The translations under genes and the position numbers were made by a program. DNA of 64,000 nt. Source: DATAGF01 sp963834875. GTDB lineage: Bacteria; Actinomycetota; Thermoleophilia; Miltoncostaeales; Miltoncostaeaceae. Each line of letters opens with the position of its first letter. Position 1 is the first letter of the stretch. The notes below the pieces were generated by a model. It searched no databases, was not told where the DNA came from, and worked only from the letters and a program-made list of their open reading frames with translations. The stretch covers positions 333,730 to 397,729 of the forward strand of contig CAWIDG010000033.1 in assembly GCA_963834875.1 (NCBI GenBank), written 5' to 3'. Shown here in pieces: positions 55,146 to 64,000 of this stretch.

Positions 55146-56723
55146 ACCGGTCGGGCGGGGAGCGCTGCCGGCAGGTGCTCCACGTCGAGGATCCCCTGGA
55201 AGATCCAGTCGTCGAGCACGGCCTGTCGCACCTGGTCGCCGTAGAGGATCGGCTCGAGCCCCTGCCAGCGGTGCTGGAGGAACATCAGCAGCAGCTCGTC
55301 GGCGCGCTCGGCGTCGGCGTGGCCCAGGCCGTGCAGGATGCCGGCCGCGCGATAGGTGCAGAAGCCCCCCTGGCAGGGCCCCATGCCGAGCCGCAGCGTC
55401 CGGCGGACGTCGTCGAGGTTCATCCCCGGGCGCTGGTCGGCCACCTCGACGAGCGCCCGGCGCGGCAGCAGCTCGCACTCGCACACGATCTGGTCGTCGG
55501 CCATGTCCTGCTCGCGGGCCGCGAGGCGCGAGCCGAGCCAGTAGGTGCGGCCGTCCTCCGAGCCGGGCAGGGCCTCCTGCGCCGTGCGGCAGGGCCGCTC
55601 CTCGCCGAGCTGCTCGCACATCGCGTCGACCACGGTCTCGGCCATCAGCCGGTAGGTCGTGAGCTTGCCCCCTGTGATCGTGAGGAAGCCGCCGACGCCG
55701 TCGCGGCGCAGGTGGTCGACCAGCGCCAGGCCGCGGCTCATCGTGCGCGGGTCGTCGCCGCCCTCCTCGGCGCCGGCCCGCTCGTCCTTGAACAGGGGCC
55801 GGGAGCCCGACCAGGCGTGCAGCGCGCGCGCCTTGCGGAAGCCGGGCACGAGGACCTCTCCGGCGTCGAGCATCTCCTGCACCTCGTCCCGGGGGATGCC
55901 CAGGTCGTCGGGCGTGTCGGCTTTGGAGTCGGTCGTGCCGATCACGCAGACCGTCCGGATGGGCACGAGGATGTCGCCGTCGCCGGGGGGATCGCAGCGG
56001 TTGACCACCGAGGAGACGAGCCGGTGGTTCATCGCGATCATGATGCCCTTGCCCGGGACCACCGTGACGCCGGGGCAGTCGGCCAGGTCGGCGATCTCGC
56101 CGGCCCAGACGCCGCTCGCGTTGACCGTGAAGCCGGCCTCGATCCTCACCTCGCCCCCGCCGCGGTCGTCGCGCGCGACCGCCCCGACGACGCGGTCGCC
56201 GTCCCGGAGGACGCCGGTCACCCAGTGGTAGGTGAGGATCGTCGCGCCGTAGCTCCCGTGCCGAGGCGGCGTTGCCCCACAGGAGCTTCCAGGCGTCGAC
56301 GGCGCCGTCCTGCACCTCGAACGCGCGCGAGATCCCCGGGTTGAGGCGCGGCTCGCGCCTCAGGGCCTCGGCAGGCGTGATCTCCTGCGCCGGCACCCCG
56401 GCCTCCGCGCAGCCGGCGGCGAAGCGGTCGGCGTAGCCGGGGTCGTCGGCGGGGGTCGTGACGAAGAAGCCCCCCGTGTCCTCGATCGCCCCCGCCGCCA
56501 CCCGGCGCAGGACCACGTTCTCCTCGGCGCACTCCGTGGCCGAGCGCGGGTCGGACACGACGTAGCGCCCGCCCGAGTGCAGCAGCCCGTGGAACCTCCC
56601 GGTGGTCCCCTGGCCGAGGTCCACCCGCTCGACGAGCACCGAGCGGAAGCCCCGCATGGCGGCGTCGCGCACGACCCCGAGGCCGGTCGCGCCGCCGCCG
56701 ATGACGAGGACGTCACACTCCAT
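55142..56723 (-). CDS. glpA: Anaerobic glycerol-3-phosphate dehydrogenase subunit A; one frame change near 56245
   Basis: About 526 residues after removal of one surplus base near 56245. The catalytic flavoprotein converting glycerol 3-phosphate to dihydroxyacetone phosphate. FAD motif LVIGGGATGLGVVRDAAMRG, then FHGLLHSGGRYVVSDP; in the next frame FTVNASGVWAGEIADLADC, GGKLTTYRLMAE, and a C-terminal BFD-like 2Fe-2S domain (CECELLPRRAL; GPCQGGFC). That Fe-S domain marks GlpA rather than aerobic GlpD. ATG 56723 is 18 bases after the glpK stop. Confidence 0.92.
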
Positions 56724-56741
56724 GCACCCAGCCTGGGCCAG

Positions 56742-58250
56742 TCAGCCCTCCTCGTCCACCCAGTCGAACGACTTCGTCACCGCCTTCTTCCACTGACGGT
56801 AGTACTCGTCCGCCTTGGCGGAGTCCATCTTCGGCGACCAGCGCTTGTCCTCGACCCAGTTCTCGCGCAGGTCCTCCTGCTCGGCCCAGAACCCGGTCGC
56901 CAGCCCGGCCGCGTAGGCGGCGCCGAGCGCCGTGGTCTCGGCCACCGCGGGGCGGATGGTGTCCACGCCGAGCAGGTCGGCCTGGAACTGCATGAGCGTC
57001 TCGTTCGCGACCATGCCGCCGTCCACCTTGAGCGACTCGAGCTTCACCCCCGAGTCGGCGTCCATGGCCTCGGCGACCTCGCGGGTCTGGTAGGCCGTCG
57101 CCTCGAGGGTCGCGCGCGCGATGTGGCCGGCGTTGACGTAGCGCGTCAGGCCCGCGATCACCCCGCGCGCGTCGCCGCGCCAGTAGGGGGCGAAGAGCCC
57201 CGAGAACGCCGGGACGAAGTAGCAGCCGCCGTTGTCCTCGACCGTCTTGGCCAGGTCCTCGACCTCCGGGGAGGTCTTGATCAGCTTGAGGTTGTCGCGC
57301 AGCCACTGCACGAGCGCCCCGGTGATGGCGATCGCCCCCTCGAGCGCGAAGACCGTCGGCTGGTCGCCGATCTTGTAGCCCGCGGTCGTGATGAGGCCGT
57401 TCTCGGACTGGACAGGCTCGTTGCCGGTGTTCAGGAGCAGGAAGTTGCCGGTCCCGTAGGTGTTCTTGGCCTCGCCCACCGCGAAGCAGGTCTGGCCGAA
57501 GAGCGCCGCCTGCTGGTCGCCGAGGTCGCCCGCGACGGGGATGCCCTTGACCGCGTCGAGCGCGGCCTCGCCGTAGACCTGGCTCGAGCCCTTGATCTCG
57601 GGGAGCATCGCCTTCGGCACGCCGATGGCGTCGAGCAGCTCCTGGTCCCAGTCCTGGGTCTCCAGGTTCATGAGCATCGTGCGGCTGGCGTTGCTGACGT
57701 CGGTGATGTGGAGGCCGCCGTCGGGCCCGCCGGTGAGGTTCCAGATGACCCAGGTGTCCATGTTGCCGAACAGCAGGTCCCCGGCCTCGGCGCGCTTGTC
57801 GGCGCCCTTGACGTTGTCGAGGATCCAGCGGACCTTCGGGCCGGAGAAGTAGGTCGCGATCGGCAGGCCGGTCTTGGGGCGGAAGCGGTCCTGGCCGCCG
57901 TCGGCCGACAGCTTGTTGCAGATCTGGTCCGTCCGCGTGTCCTGCCAGACGATCGCGTTGTGGACCGCCTCGCCGGTGTTGCGGTCCCACACCACCGAGG
58001 TCTCGCGCTGGTTGGTGATGCCGATGCCGGCGAGGTCGTCCTTGGCGACGCCCGCGGAGTCCATCGCCTCGGCGACGACCTCCTGCGTGCGCGCCCAGAC
58101 CTCGGCGGGGTCGTGCTCGACCCACCCCGGCTTGGGGTAGATCTGCTCGTGCTCCTTCTGCGAGATGGAGACGACGTTCCCGCCGTGGTCGAAGATCATG
58201 AAGCGGGTGCTGGTGGTTCCCTGGTCGATCGCGCCTGCGTACTGCGCCAC
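56742..58250 (-). CDS. glpK: Glycerol kinase
   Basis: A 502-residue FGGY-family kinase making glycerol 3-phosphate. Phosphate-1 motif AIDQGTTSTRFMIFDHGG, glycerol residues in ITNQRETSVVWDRNTGE and FGNMDTWVIWNLTGG, adenosine motif KVDGGMVANETLMQFQADLL and ATALGAAYAAGLATGFW. The frame is intact and the length is standard. It lies between dhaL and glpA in the operon; the pairing with GlpF, GlpABC and DHA kinase gives both phosphorylated and free-triose routes. Confidence 0.96.
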   Translation of the reverse strand: MAQYAGAIDQGTTSTRFMIFDHGGNVVSISQKEHEQIYPKPGWVEHDPAEVWARTQEVVAEAMDSAGVAKDDLAGIGITNQRETSVVWDRNTGEAVHNAIVWQDTRTDQICNKLSADGGQDRFRPKTGLPIATYFSGPKVRWILDNVKGADKRAEAGDLLFGNMDTWVIWNLTGGPDGGLHITDVSNASRTMLMNLETQDWDQELLDAIGVPKAMLPEIKGSSQVYGEAALDAVKGIPVAGDLGDQQAALFGQTCFAVGEAKNTYGTGNFLLLNTGNEPVQSENGLITTAGYKIGDQPTVFALEGAIAITGALVQWLRDNLKLIKTSPEVEDLAKTVEDNGGCYFVPAFSGLFAPYWRGDARGVIAGLTRYVNAGHIARATLEATAYQTREVAEAMDADSGVKLESLKVDGGMVANETLMQFQADLLGVDTIRPAVAETTALGAAYAAGLATGFWAEQEDLRENWVEDKRWSPKMDSAKADEYYRQWKKAVTKSFDWVDEEG

Positions 58251-58275
58251 GTCGTTTCCCCCTATCCGGTCGTAC

Positions 58276-58941
58276 TCAGGAGTCGGCCCACGTGCGCGCC
58301 GCGCACCCGACGAGGAGGGCGCTCGATGTCGCGCCGGGGTCCTGGTGCCCGGCGCTGCGCTCTCCCAGGTAACTCGCCCGGCCCTTCCGCGCCACGAGCG
58401 GGATCGTGGCGGCCACCCCCTCGTCGGCCGCGCCCGCCGCGCGGGCGAGCGCCGCGCCGAGGCCCGCGCCCTCGGCGACGGCGGCCCTCAGGGCCGCGCC
58501 CGCCGGCAGCAGGGCGTCGAGCATGGTCTTGTCGCCCGGCTCGGCCTTGCCGCGCGACTTCACGCCCGCGACCGCGGCGTCGAAGCAGTCGGCCCACGCC
58601 TCGGGCGACAACTCCGTCGCGTCTCCGGCCGTCGTGCCGAACTGCAGGAAGAAGGTGCCGTACAGCGGCCCGCTGGCCCCGCCGACCTTCGAGATCAGCG
58701 TCATGGCGACGCTCTTCATGAGCGCGCCGACGTCGCCGGGCTCGTCGCCGTCCAGCTTGTCGATGACGGCGCGCATCCCGCGGTCCATGTTGATGCCGTG
58801 GTCGGCGTCGCCGATCGCCTGGTCGAGCCGGGTCAGCTCGTCCTTGTTCTCGGCGACGACGGCCGCGAAGGCCCTGATCCAGGATGCGACCTCGGGGGCC
58901 GTCGCCCCACCGGCCCCCGAGGCGCTCGTGGCCTGCGTCAT
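58276..58941 (-). CDS. dhaL: Dihydroxyacetone kinase subunit DhaL
   Basis: A 221-residue ADP-binding subunit in which the nucleotide is a cofactor re-phosphorylated by DhaM. The three Mg-ligating aspartates are in LDQAIGDADHGINMDRG; SKVGGASGPLYGTFF and the C-terminal GRASYLGERSAGHQDPGATS follow the family. The ATG overlaps the dhaK stop (ATGA). Being a separate DhaL with a PTS partner, this is the PEP-dependent type of DHA kinase rather than the ATP-dependent single chain. Confidence 0.93.
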   Translation of the reverse strand: MTQATSASGAGGATAPEVASWIRAFAAVVAENKDELTRLDQAIGDADHGINMDRGMRAVIDKLDGDEPGDVGALMKSVAMTLISKVGGASGPLYGTFFLQFGTTAGDATELSPEAWADCFDAAVAGVKSRGKAEPGDKTMLDALLPAGAALRAAVAEGAGLGAALARAAGAADEGVAATIPLVARKGRASYLGERSAGHQDPGATSSALLVGCAARTWADS

Positions 58942-59939
58942 GCGCCCCAGCGCAGCCCGGCGGTCCTGACCGGGGCGTCCCAGAGGCGTGTCATCTCCTC
59001 GTCCAGCTTGAGGAGCGTGATCGAGCAGCCGGCCATCTCCAGCGAGGTGATGTACGGCCCGACGAGGCTGCGGCCCACCTTCACGCCGCGCTCGTCGAGG
59101 ATCGCCCGCAGCTCGTTGTAGACGATGTAGAGCTCGAGCGGCGGGGTCCCCCCCATGCCGTTGACGAAGGCCAGGACCTCGTCGCCGGACTGGAACGGCA
59201 GGTCGTCGAGGATCGGGTTCGCCAGCATCGCGGTGATCTCGCGCGCCGACGCGAGCGGGACGCGCTCGCGCCCCGGCTCGCCGTGGATCCCGATCCCGAT
59301 CTCCATCTCCTCGTCGCCGAGCTCGAAGGTCGGGTTGCCGGCCGCGGGGACCGTGCAGGAGGTCAGCGCCATGCCCATGCTGCGCCCCTGCGCGTTCACC
59401 CGGCGGCAGATCTCGGCGACCTCGGAGAGAGCCTTCCCCTCCTCGGCCGCCGCGCCGACGATCTTCTCGGCCAGGACCGTCACCCCGACGCCACGCCGGC
59501 CGGCCGTGTAGAGGCTGTCCTGCACGGCGACGTCGTCGTCCGTGACCACCGCCTCGACCTCGATCCCGTCGGCGCGGGCAAGCTCGGCGGCCATCTCGAA
59601 GTTGAGGACGTCGCCGGTGTAGTTCTTGACGATGTGCAGGACGCCGGCGCCACCGTCGACGGCCTTGGTGGCCTCGCTCATCTGGTCGGGCGTGGGGGAG
59701 GTGAAGACCTCCCCCGGGCACGCCGCGTCCAGCATTCCCATCCCCACGAAGCCGCCGTGCATGGGCTCGTGCCCCGAGCCGCCGCCCGAGACGACGCCCA
59801 CCTTGCCCTGCACGGGGGCGTCGGCCCGGACGATGTAGGCCGGGTCGTGGTTGACCCGGACGAGGTCGGAGTGGGCCGCCTCGAAGCCGCGCAACGCCTC
59901 CGCGACGACGGCGTCCGTGGCGTTGATCAGCTTCTTCAT
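58938..59939 (-). CDS. dhaK: Dihydroxyacetone kinase subunit DhaK
   Basis: A 333-residue subunit that binds dihydroxyacetone covalently as a hemiaminal. The substrate-holding histidine is in GIGIHGEPGRE; SGGGSGHEPMHGGFVGMGML forms the hydroxyl-binding site and LHIVKNYTGDVLNF the core. The ATG at 59939, after GAGGAGG in the glpF tail, overlaps the glpF stop (TGATG); upstream codons in this frame belong to the glpF shadow. No frame problems. Confidence 0.94.
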   Translation of the reverse strand: MKKLINATDAVVAEALRGFEAAHSDLVRVNHDPAYIVRADAPVQGKVGVVSGGGSGHEPMHGGFVGMGMLDAACPGEVFTSPTPDQMSEATKAVDGGAGVLHIVKNYTGDVLNFEMAAELARADGIEVEAVVTDDDVAVQDSLYTAGRRGVGVTVLAEKIVGAAAEEGKALSEVAEICRRVNAQGRSMGMALTSCTVPAAGNPTFELGDEEMEIGIGIHGEPGRERVPLASAREITAMLANPILDDLPFQSGDEVLAFVNGMGGTPPLELYIVYNELRAILDERGVKVGRSLVGPYITSLEMAGCSITLLKLDEEMTRLWDAPVRTAGLRWGA

Positions 59940-60886
59940 CAGTAGTCCTCCTCCACGGTCTCGCCGCGGGCCTCCAACCCCTCCGCCTCCGGCTTGTGGC
60001 GGGATCTGAGGACGTACGAGATGAAGAACTCGTAGAGGATGCAGCCGACGATCGCGCCCACTATCGGCCCGGCGATCGGGATCCACCAGTAGGCATCGAG
60101 GTTGCCCTGCTCACCCGGGAACGCGGCCGCGCCCCAGCCCTCCAGCGCCGCGAGGATCCGCGGGCCGAGGTCGCGGGCGGGGTTGATGGCGTAGCCGGTG
60201 CTGGCGCCGTACGACATGCCGATGGCGAACACGGCGAGGCCGATGATCAGCGGCGCGAGGTTGGCCCGCGGCGGCAGGTTCATGAGGTCGACGACCGCGA
60301 ACACGAAGATCAGCAGGAACGCGGTGCCGATGGCCTCGCTGAGGAACGCGTCGCCGTAGTTGTCGATGTACGCGGCGGGGCCGGTCACGAATATCCCGAT
60401 GCTGCCCGCGCCTCCGTCGCGGACGATCGGCGGGTCGGCGCTCGCCTCGAAGGCGCTGATCGCGTCGTGGTAGGCCCAGTAGACGAGCGCGGCGCCGGCG
60501 ATGCCGCCCAGGATCTGGGCGACGATGTAGCCCGGCACCTTCGACCACGGGAAGCCGCGGAACGTCGCGAACGCGATCGTCACCGCGGGGTTGATGTGGG
60601 CGCCGGTGATGCCGCCGGCGACGTAGATGGCGAAGGTGACCGCCATCCCCCACCCGAGGGTGATGAGCAGCCAGTCGGCGTCGGAGATGATGCCGTCGCC
60701 GCGGCCCGACTGAGGCAGGCCCGCGACGGACATCGCGACCACGCCGGTGCCGAAGGCGATGAGGACGAAGACCCCGAAGAACTCCGACAGGTAGTCGCCG
60801 AGCGCGGTCCGGCGCCATGCGGCCTCCGGCCCGATCGTCCGCGGCGAACCCGCTCGTGCGGGTCTGGGAGGTGACTCGGTTGCCAC
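59939..60886 (-). CDS. glpF: Glycerol uptake facilitator (aquaglyceroporin)
   Basis: A 315-residue six-helix channel. The two half-helix motifs are GAHINPAVT and GYAINPARDLGPR, and the Asp after the second NPAR is characteristic of glycerol channels over water channels. The start is GTG at 60886, with GAGGAGG 8 bases upstream, rather than the upstream ATG at 60925, which has none. An N-terminal extension of about 30 residues (VATESPPRPARAGSPRT) and a C-terminal acidic tail lie in the cytoplasm. First gene of the glycerol operon. Confidence 0.94.
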   Translation of the reverse strand: MATESPPRPARAGSPRTIGPEAAWRRTALGDYLSEFFGVFVLIAFGTGVVAMSVAGLPQSGRGDGIISDADWLLITLGWGMAVTFAIYVAGGITGAHINPAVTIAFATFRGFPWSKVPGYIVAQILGGIAGAALVYWAYHDAISAFEASADPPIVRDGGAGSIGIFVTGPAAYIDNYGDAFLSEAIGTAFLLIFVFAVVDLMNLPPRANLAPLIIGLAVFAIGMSYGASTGYAINPARDLGPRILAALEGWGAAAFPGEQGNLDAYWWIPIAGPIVGAIVGCILYEFFISYVLRSRHKPEAEGLEARGETVEEDY

Positions 60887-60949
60887 GCGACCTCCTCTCG
60901 CGATGGTCCGGGACGCGGGGCGCAATGTGGGGCACTCGCCCCGCGGAGA

Positions 60950-60995
60950 TCGTGTCGATCGACACGAATATCCACCCGCCGCCGAGCACTGTCAA
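60950..60995 (-). promoter_or_regulatory. Glycerol operon promoter with 18-bp palindromic operator
   Basis: On the minus strand TTGACA (complement of 60990-60995) is followed 17-18 bases later by a GATATTC -10 region (about 60966-60972). Directly at the expected transcription start lies the perfect palindrome TCGTGTCGATCGACACGA (60950-60967). A repressor bound there would block the promoter. The first start codon (glpF) is 64 bases further on. Regulator unknown; a GlpR/IclR-type protein is a reasonable guess but is not encoded nearby. Confidence 0.6.
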
Positions 60996-61070
60996 AAGCT
61001 TCACGAAACCCCCGCGGCGACGGCCGGAATCCCTCCGCCGGAGGGACTCCGAGGCACCCCGGTTGGGGGA

Positions 61071-61692
61071 CTAGCGCGAGTCTGAGAGCTCGGCGCGGGC
61101 GCGGCGGCCGCGCCCGAGGTCGATGCGGGACTCCTCGCCACGGAGCAGGCGCCGCGCGTTGCCGCGGTGCAGCACGAGCACGGCGGCGGCGGCGATGCCC
61201 GTGAAGACGAGATCCGAGACCGGGTAGTCGAGCGCCCAGACCAGCGGCGTCGCGACCAGGGCGCCGACGATGGCGCCCAGCGACGTGTACCGCGTGGTGC
61301 CGACGACGACGACCCAGATCGCGAACAGGATCAGCGCCGCGAGCGGCATGAGCCCGAGCACCGCCCCGCCGCTGACGGCCACGCCCTTCCCGCCCTTGAA
61401 GCGCAGCCACACCGGGAAGACGTGGCCGGCGATCGCGGCGGCGGCGGCGATCGCGGGCCACGGCTCGTCCGTGAGGAGCCGGGCGATCACGACCGCCACG
61501 AGGCCCTTGAGGATGTCGGCGGCCATGACGGCGAGGCCCATGTCGCGCCCGAGGGAGCGGAAGACGTTCGCCGCCCCGAGGTTGCCGCTCCCCACGGTGC
61601 GCAGGTCCACGCCGCGGGCGCGCCCCGCCAGGTACGCGAACGGGATCGAGCCGAGCAGGTACGCGACGCACGACGACCAGCGCCTGGGTCAC
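61071..61692 (-). CDS. plsY: Acyl-phosphate:glycerol-3-phosphate acyltransferase PlsY; one frame change near 61665
   Basis: About 206 residues after removal of one surplus base near 61665. Membrane enzyme for the first acylation in phospholipid synthesis. The frame from GTG 61692 gives VTQALVVVRR, then the next frame YLLGSIPFAYLAGRARGVDL, the catalytic VGSGNLGAANVFRSLG and the substrate loop FKGGKGVAVSGGAVLG. The GTG overlaps the pgsA stop (GTGA). It is separated from the glycerol operon by a promoter region, but shares the substrate glycerol 3-phosphate with it. Confidence 0.9.
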
Positions 61693-62267
61693 GGCTCCTC
61701 CACCGCGTCCGCGCCGACCGTCTTCTTGCCCCCGAACAGCCGCCAGCGCGCCATGAGGAAGTAGTGGGCGCCGCTGAGGACGGTCAGGACCAGCGCGATC
61801 CCGAGCAGGACGTCAGCCACCCCGTCGGGGAAGCCCGGGAGGATGATCGCGCCGAGGGCGACGTTCTGGCTCAGGGCCTTCGCCTTGCCGAAGCGTCCCG
61901 CCGAGATGATCACGTCCTGGGCCGCGGCCACCAGCCGCAACCCGGTGACGGCGAACTCGCGGGCGATGATGACCATCGCCACCCAGGCCGCCACCTCGCC
62001 GGTCTCGACCAGGGACACGAGGACCGCGCTGATCAGGAGCTTGTCGGCGAGCGGGTCGAGGAAGGCGCCGGCCACGGTGACCTCGCCGCGCGAGCGCGCC
62101 AGCCACCCGTCGATCGAGTCGGTCACGCAGGCGACCGCGAAGATCGCGAACGCCCACCACCGCGCGCCGGGGATGTCGTCGACGAGCAGCAGGACCATCA
62201 GAGGGGGGATCGCGACGATCCGGACCGACGTGAACCAGAGCGGCGCGTTCATCAGCCCCGACCTCAT
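61689..62267 (-). CDS. pgsA: CDP-alcohol phosphatidyltransferase, phosphatidylglycerophosphate synthase type
   Basis: A 192-residue integral membrane enzyme making phosphatidylglycerol phosphate from CDP-diacylglycerol and glycerol 3-phosphate. The signature D-G-x2-A-R-x8-G-x3-D-x3-D is seen as DGWLARSRGEVTVAGAFLDP and LAD. Several membrane helices follow. ATG 62267 is used; ATG 62252 (MNAPLWFTSVRI) with GAGG upstream is equally good and closer to the family's N-terminus. Forms an overlapping pair with plsY, so both act on glycerol 3-phosphate. Confidence 0.88.
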   Translation of the reverse strand: MRSGLMNAPLWFTSVRIVAIPPLMVLLLVDDIPGARWWAFAIFAVACVTDSIDGWLARSRGEVTVAGAFLDPLADKLLISAVLVSLVETGEVAAWVAMVIIAREFAVTGLRLVAAAQDVIISAGRFGKAKALSQNVALGAIILPGFPDGVADVLLGIALVLTVLSGAHYFLMARWRLFGGKKTVGADAVEEP

Positions 62268-62311
62268 GCGGCGAGCATAGCCCCCGCCCCGGGCCGTCCC
62301 CCGCCGCGGAC

Positions 62312-63393
62312 TCAGGCGTGCGCGGCCTCCTGGAGCCGCTCGCCCGGCGAGAGGGGGTACCAGCACGCGACCGTGTGGCCCGGCGCGACCTCCTCGAGCG
62401 GCGGCATCTCGGAGCGGCAGTTCTCGGGCACCTCGTCGGCCGAGCCCGACGACCATCCGCGCCTTGGGGCAGCGGGGGTGGAAGGGGCAGCCCGGGGGAG
62501 GGTCGGCGGGCGAGGGCACGTCCCCGGTCAGCAGGATGCGGTTTCTGGCGGCGCCCTGGTGGCCCTTCGGCACCGCCGACAGGAGGGCCGCGGTGTAGGG
62601 GTGGCGGGGGTCCTCGTAGATGCGGTCGGCGCCCGCGACCTCGACGAGGCGGCCGAGGTACATCACCGCGATCCGGTCCGAGACGTGCCGCACGACCCCC
62701 AGGTCGTGGGAGATGAACAGGTACGTCAGGTCCCCCTCGTCCTGGAGGTCCTTCAGCAGGTTGAGGATCTGGGCCTGGATGGAGACGTCGAGCGCCGAGA
62801 CCGGCTCGTCGGCCACGATCAGCCGCGGGTTCAGCGCGAGCGCCCGCGCGACGCCGATCCGCTGGCGCTGGCCGCCGGAGAACTCGTGGGGGTAGCGGTT
62901 GTAGTGCTCCGGGTTGAGGCCCACGCGCGCCATCAGCGCCTGGACCATCTCGCGCCGGTCGCCCTCGATGCCGTGGATGCGGAAGGGCGCCGAGATGATC
63001 TGGCCCACGCTGTGGCGCGGGTTGAGCGACGCGTAGGGGTCCTGGAAGACCATCTGCATCTCGCGCCGCAGCGGGCGCAGGTCGCCGCGGCCCAGATGGG
63101 TGATGTCGCGGCCGTCGAACCGGACGACGCCGTCGGTGGGCTCGAGCAGCCGGGTGATGAGGCGCGCCGTGGTCGACTTGCCGCAGCCCGACTCGCCCAC
63201 GAGCCCGAGCGTCTCGCCGCGTCGGATGTGCAGCGTCACGCGACTCGACCGCCTGCACGGCGCCGATCTGCTTCTGGAAGATGATCCCCTGGGTGATCGG
63301 GAAGCGCTTGGTGAGGGCCTCGACCTCGACCAGCGGGGGCGGGTCGGGTGCGGGGACCGGCCCCTGGGGCGCCGGCTGGGCGGACGTCGTCAT
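62312..63393 (-). CDS. Oligopeptide/dipeptide ABC transporter ATPase (DppF/OppF type); two frame changes near 63238 and 62450
   Basis: About 359 residues after removal of two surplus bases. Walker A GESGCGKSTTARLI, Q-loop MVFQDPYASLNPR, signature FSGGQRQRIGVARAL, Walker B LIVADEPVSALDV and H-loop FISHDLGVVRH are all in the central frame. The N-terminus LVEVEALTKRFPITQG and the C-terminal oligopeptide-type cluster CPFHPRCPKA with EVPENCRSEMPPLEEVAPGH lie in flanking frames. The ATG at 63393 overlaps the partner ATPase stop (ATGA). Confidence 0.88.
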
Positions 63394-64000
63394 GCAGCGG
63401 CGTCCTGGAAGCGCTGCTGGCGCTCCGACCACAGGCGGCGCTTGTCATCGAGCGACAGCAGGCAGGCGTCGCGGTGCGTCGAGCCGTCCCGTCGGACCAG
63501 CGGCGGGTCCTTGCGGTCGCAGCGGCTCGAAGCGGTGGGGGCAGCGCGGGTGGAAGGAGCAGCCGCGGCGGCAGGTGGATCAGCGACGGCGGCGAGCCCT
63601 CGATCGGCAGCAGGCGCTCCACCCGCACGTCGGCCGCGGGATCGACTCCAGCAGCCCCCAGGCGTAGGGGTGGCGCGGCGCGCGGAAGATCTCGTCGCGG
63701 GTGCCGATCTCCACCGGCCGGCCCGCGTACATGATCATCACCTGCTGGGCGACGTCGGCGATCGACGCCCATGTTGTGGCTGATGAGCACGACGCCGATC
63801 CCGAGCGCGCTCCTTCGATCTCGGCGATCAGCTCGAGGATCTGCGCCTGCACGGTGACGTCGAGCGCGGTCGTGGGCTCGTCCGCGATCAGCAGGTCGGG
63901 CTCGAGCACCAGCGCCATGGCGATCATCGCGCGCTGGCGCATGCCGCCGGAGAACTCGTGCGGGTACCCGCGGGCGCGCTGCTCGGGCGACGGGATGCCG
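63390..64000 (-). CDS. Oligopeptide/dipeptide ABC transporter ATPase (DppD/OppD type), partial and frame broken
   Basis: The gene continues beyond the window. The visible C-terminal half includes the signature region FSGGMRQRAMIAMALV, Walker B LLIADEPTTALDVTVQAQIL, the H-loop LISHNMGV, MIMYAGRPVEIGTRDEIF, and the tail DACLLSLDDKRRLWSERQQR. At least four frame changes fall between 63500 and 63830. Together with the DppF-like gene it forms the ATPase pair of a peptide importer; permease and binding protein would lie outside the window. Confidence 0.8.

Overview
The window is about 64 kb of very GC-rich DNA (GC or GTG starts, G/C in almost every third codon position) with tightly packed genes that often overlap by 4 bases (GTGA, ATGA, TGATG). 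An F420-type (DDN-like) reductase, a CysO/CysM/Mec cysteine cluster, ThyX-type thymidylate synthesis, methylmalonyl-CoA epimerase, a CIRCE-controlled groES-groEL pair and TANNNT boxes a few bases upstream of start codons all point to an actinobacterium. My best guess is a Thermoleophilia/Solirubrobacterales-like lineage, but this is inferred from gene content only. No rRNA, tRNA, CRISPR array, transposase or phage gene was seen.

Layout. 0-5 kb: 3' part of rsgA, an unusual four-repeat acidic/amphipathic protein, a Nudix hydrolase, an ASCH protein, promoter + CIRCE + groES-groEL with terminator. 4.5-11.7 kb: methyltransferase, MFS exporter, F420 reductase, a 660-base gene-free stretch dense in stem-loops, clpP and three small genes with a sulfite-oxidase-fold enzyme, a Kelch lipoprotein and DUF1015. 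11.8-15.6 kb: a UvrD-like helicase/RecB-type nuclease overlapping a YhaM-like OB-HD exoribonuclease. 15.6-30.9 kb: mostly minus-strand housekeeping and membrane genes (ychF, epimerase, nicotinate phosphoribosyltransferase, YcnI, SRPBCC, DUF1385, RidA, double-domain ThyX, YqeY, TIGR02206, rarA, MFS) and two subtilases. 31-34.6 kb: a sulfur-carrier cysteine pathway (rhodanese-ThiF E1, CysO, CysM, Mec protease, lipoprotein). 34.7-45.2 kb: cupin, NYN-LOTUS protein with long basic tail, citrate synthase, MarR, small proteins, SixA, malate synthase, CopC-CopD, FabI, phosphoesterase. 45.3-48.9 kb: two tandem copies of a Mur-ligase/peptidyl-tRNA-hydrolase fusion, the most novel item here. 50-61 kb: one minus-strand glycerol/dihydroxyacetone operon running glpF-dhaK-dhaL-glpK-glpA-glpB-glpC-(dhaM-HPr-EI), with a promoter and an 18-bp palindrome in front of glpF. 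61-64 kb: plsY, pgsA and two oligopeptide-type ABC ATPases, the last cut by the window edge.

How they work together. In the glycerol operon GlpF admits glycerol; GlpK and the three-subunit GlpABC dehydrogenase make dihydroxyacetone phosphate by one route, while DhaK/DhaL, recharged by the fused PTS protein, phosphorylate free dihydroxyacetone. In the sulfur cluster the E1-like enzyme would charge CysO, CysM would add the sulfur to O-phosphoserine, and Mec would release cysteine. Citrate synthase and malate synthase both serve the TCA/glyoxylate node.

Data-quality warning. From about 23.8 kb onward at least fifteen genes, including citrate synthase and fabI, are split by frame changes, almost all repaired by removing one surplus base. 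Upstream of 23.8 kb I found none. I treat these as likely sequence errors and give whole-gene coordinates with the frame-change position in each entry.
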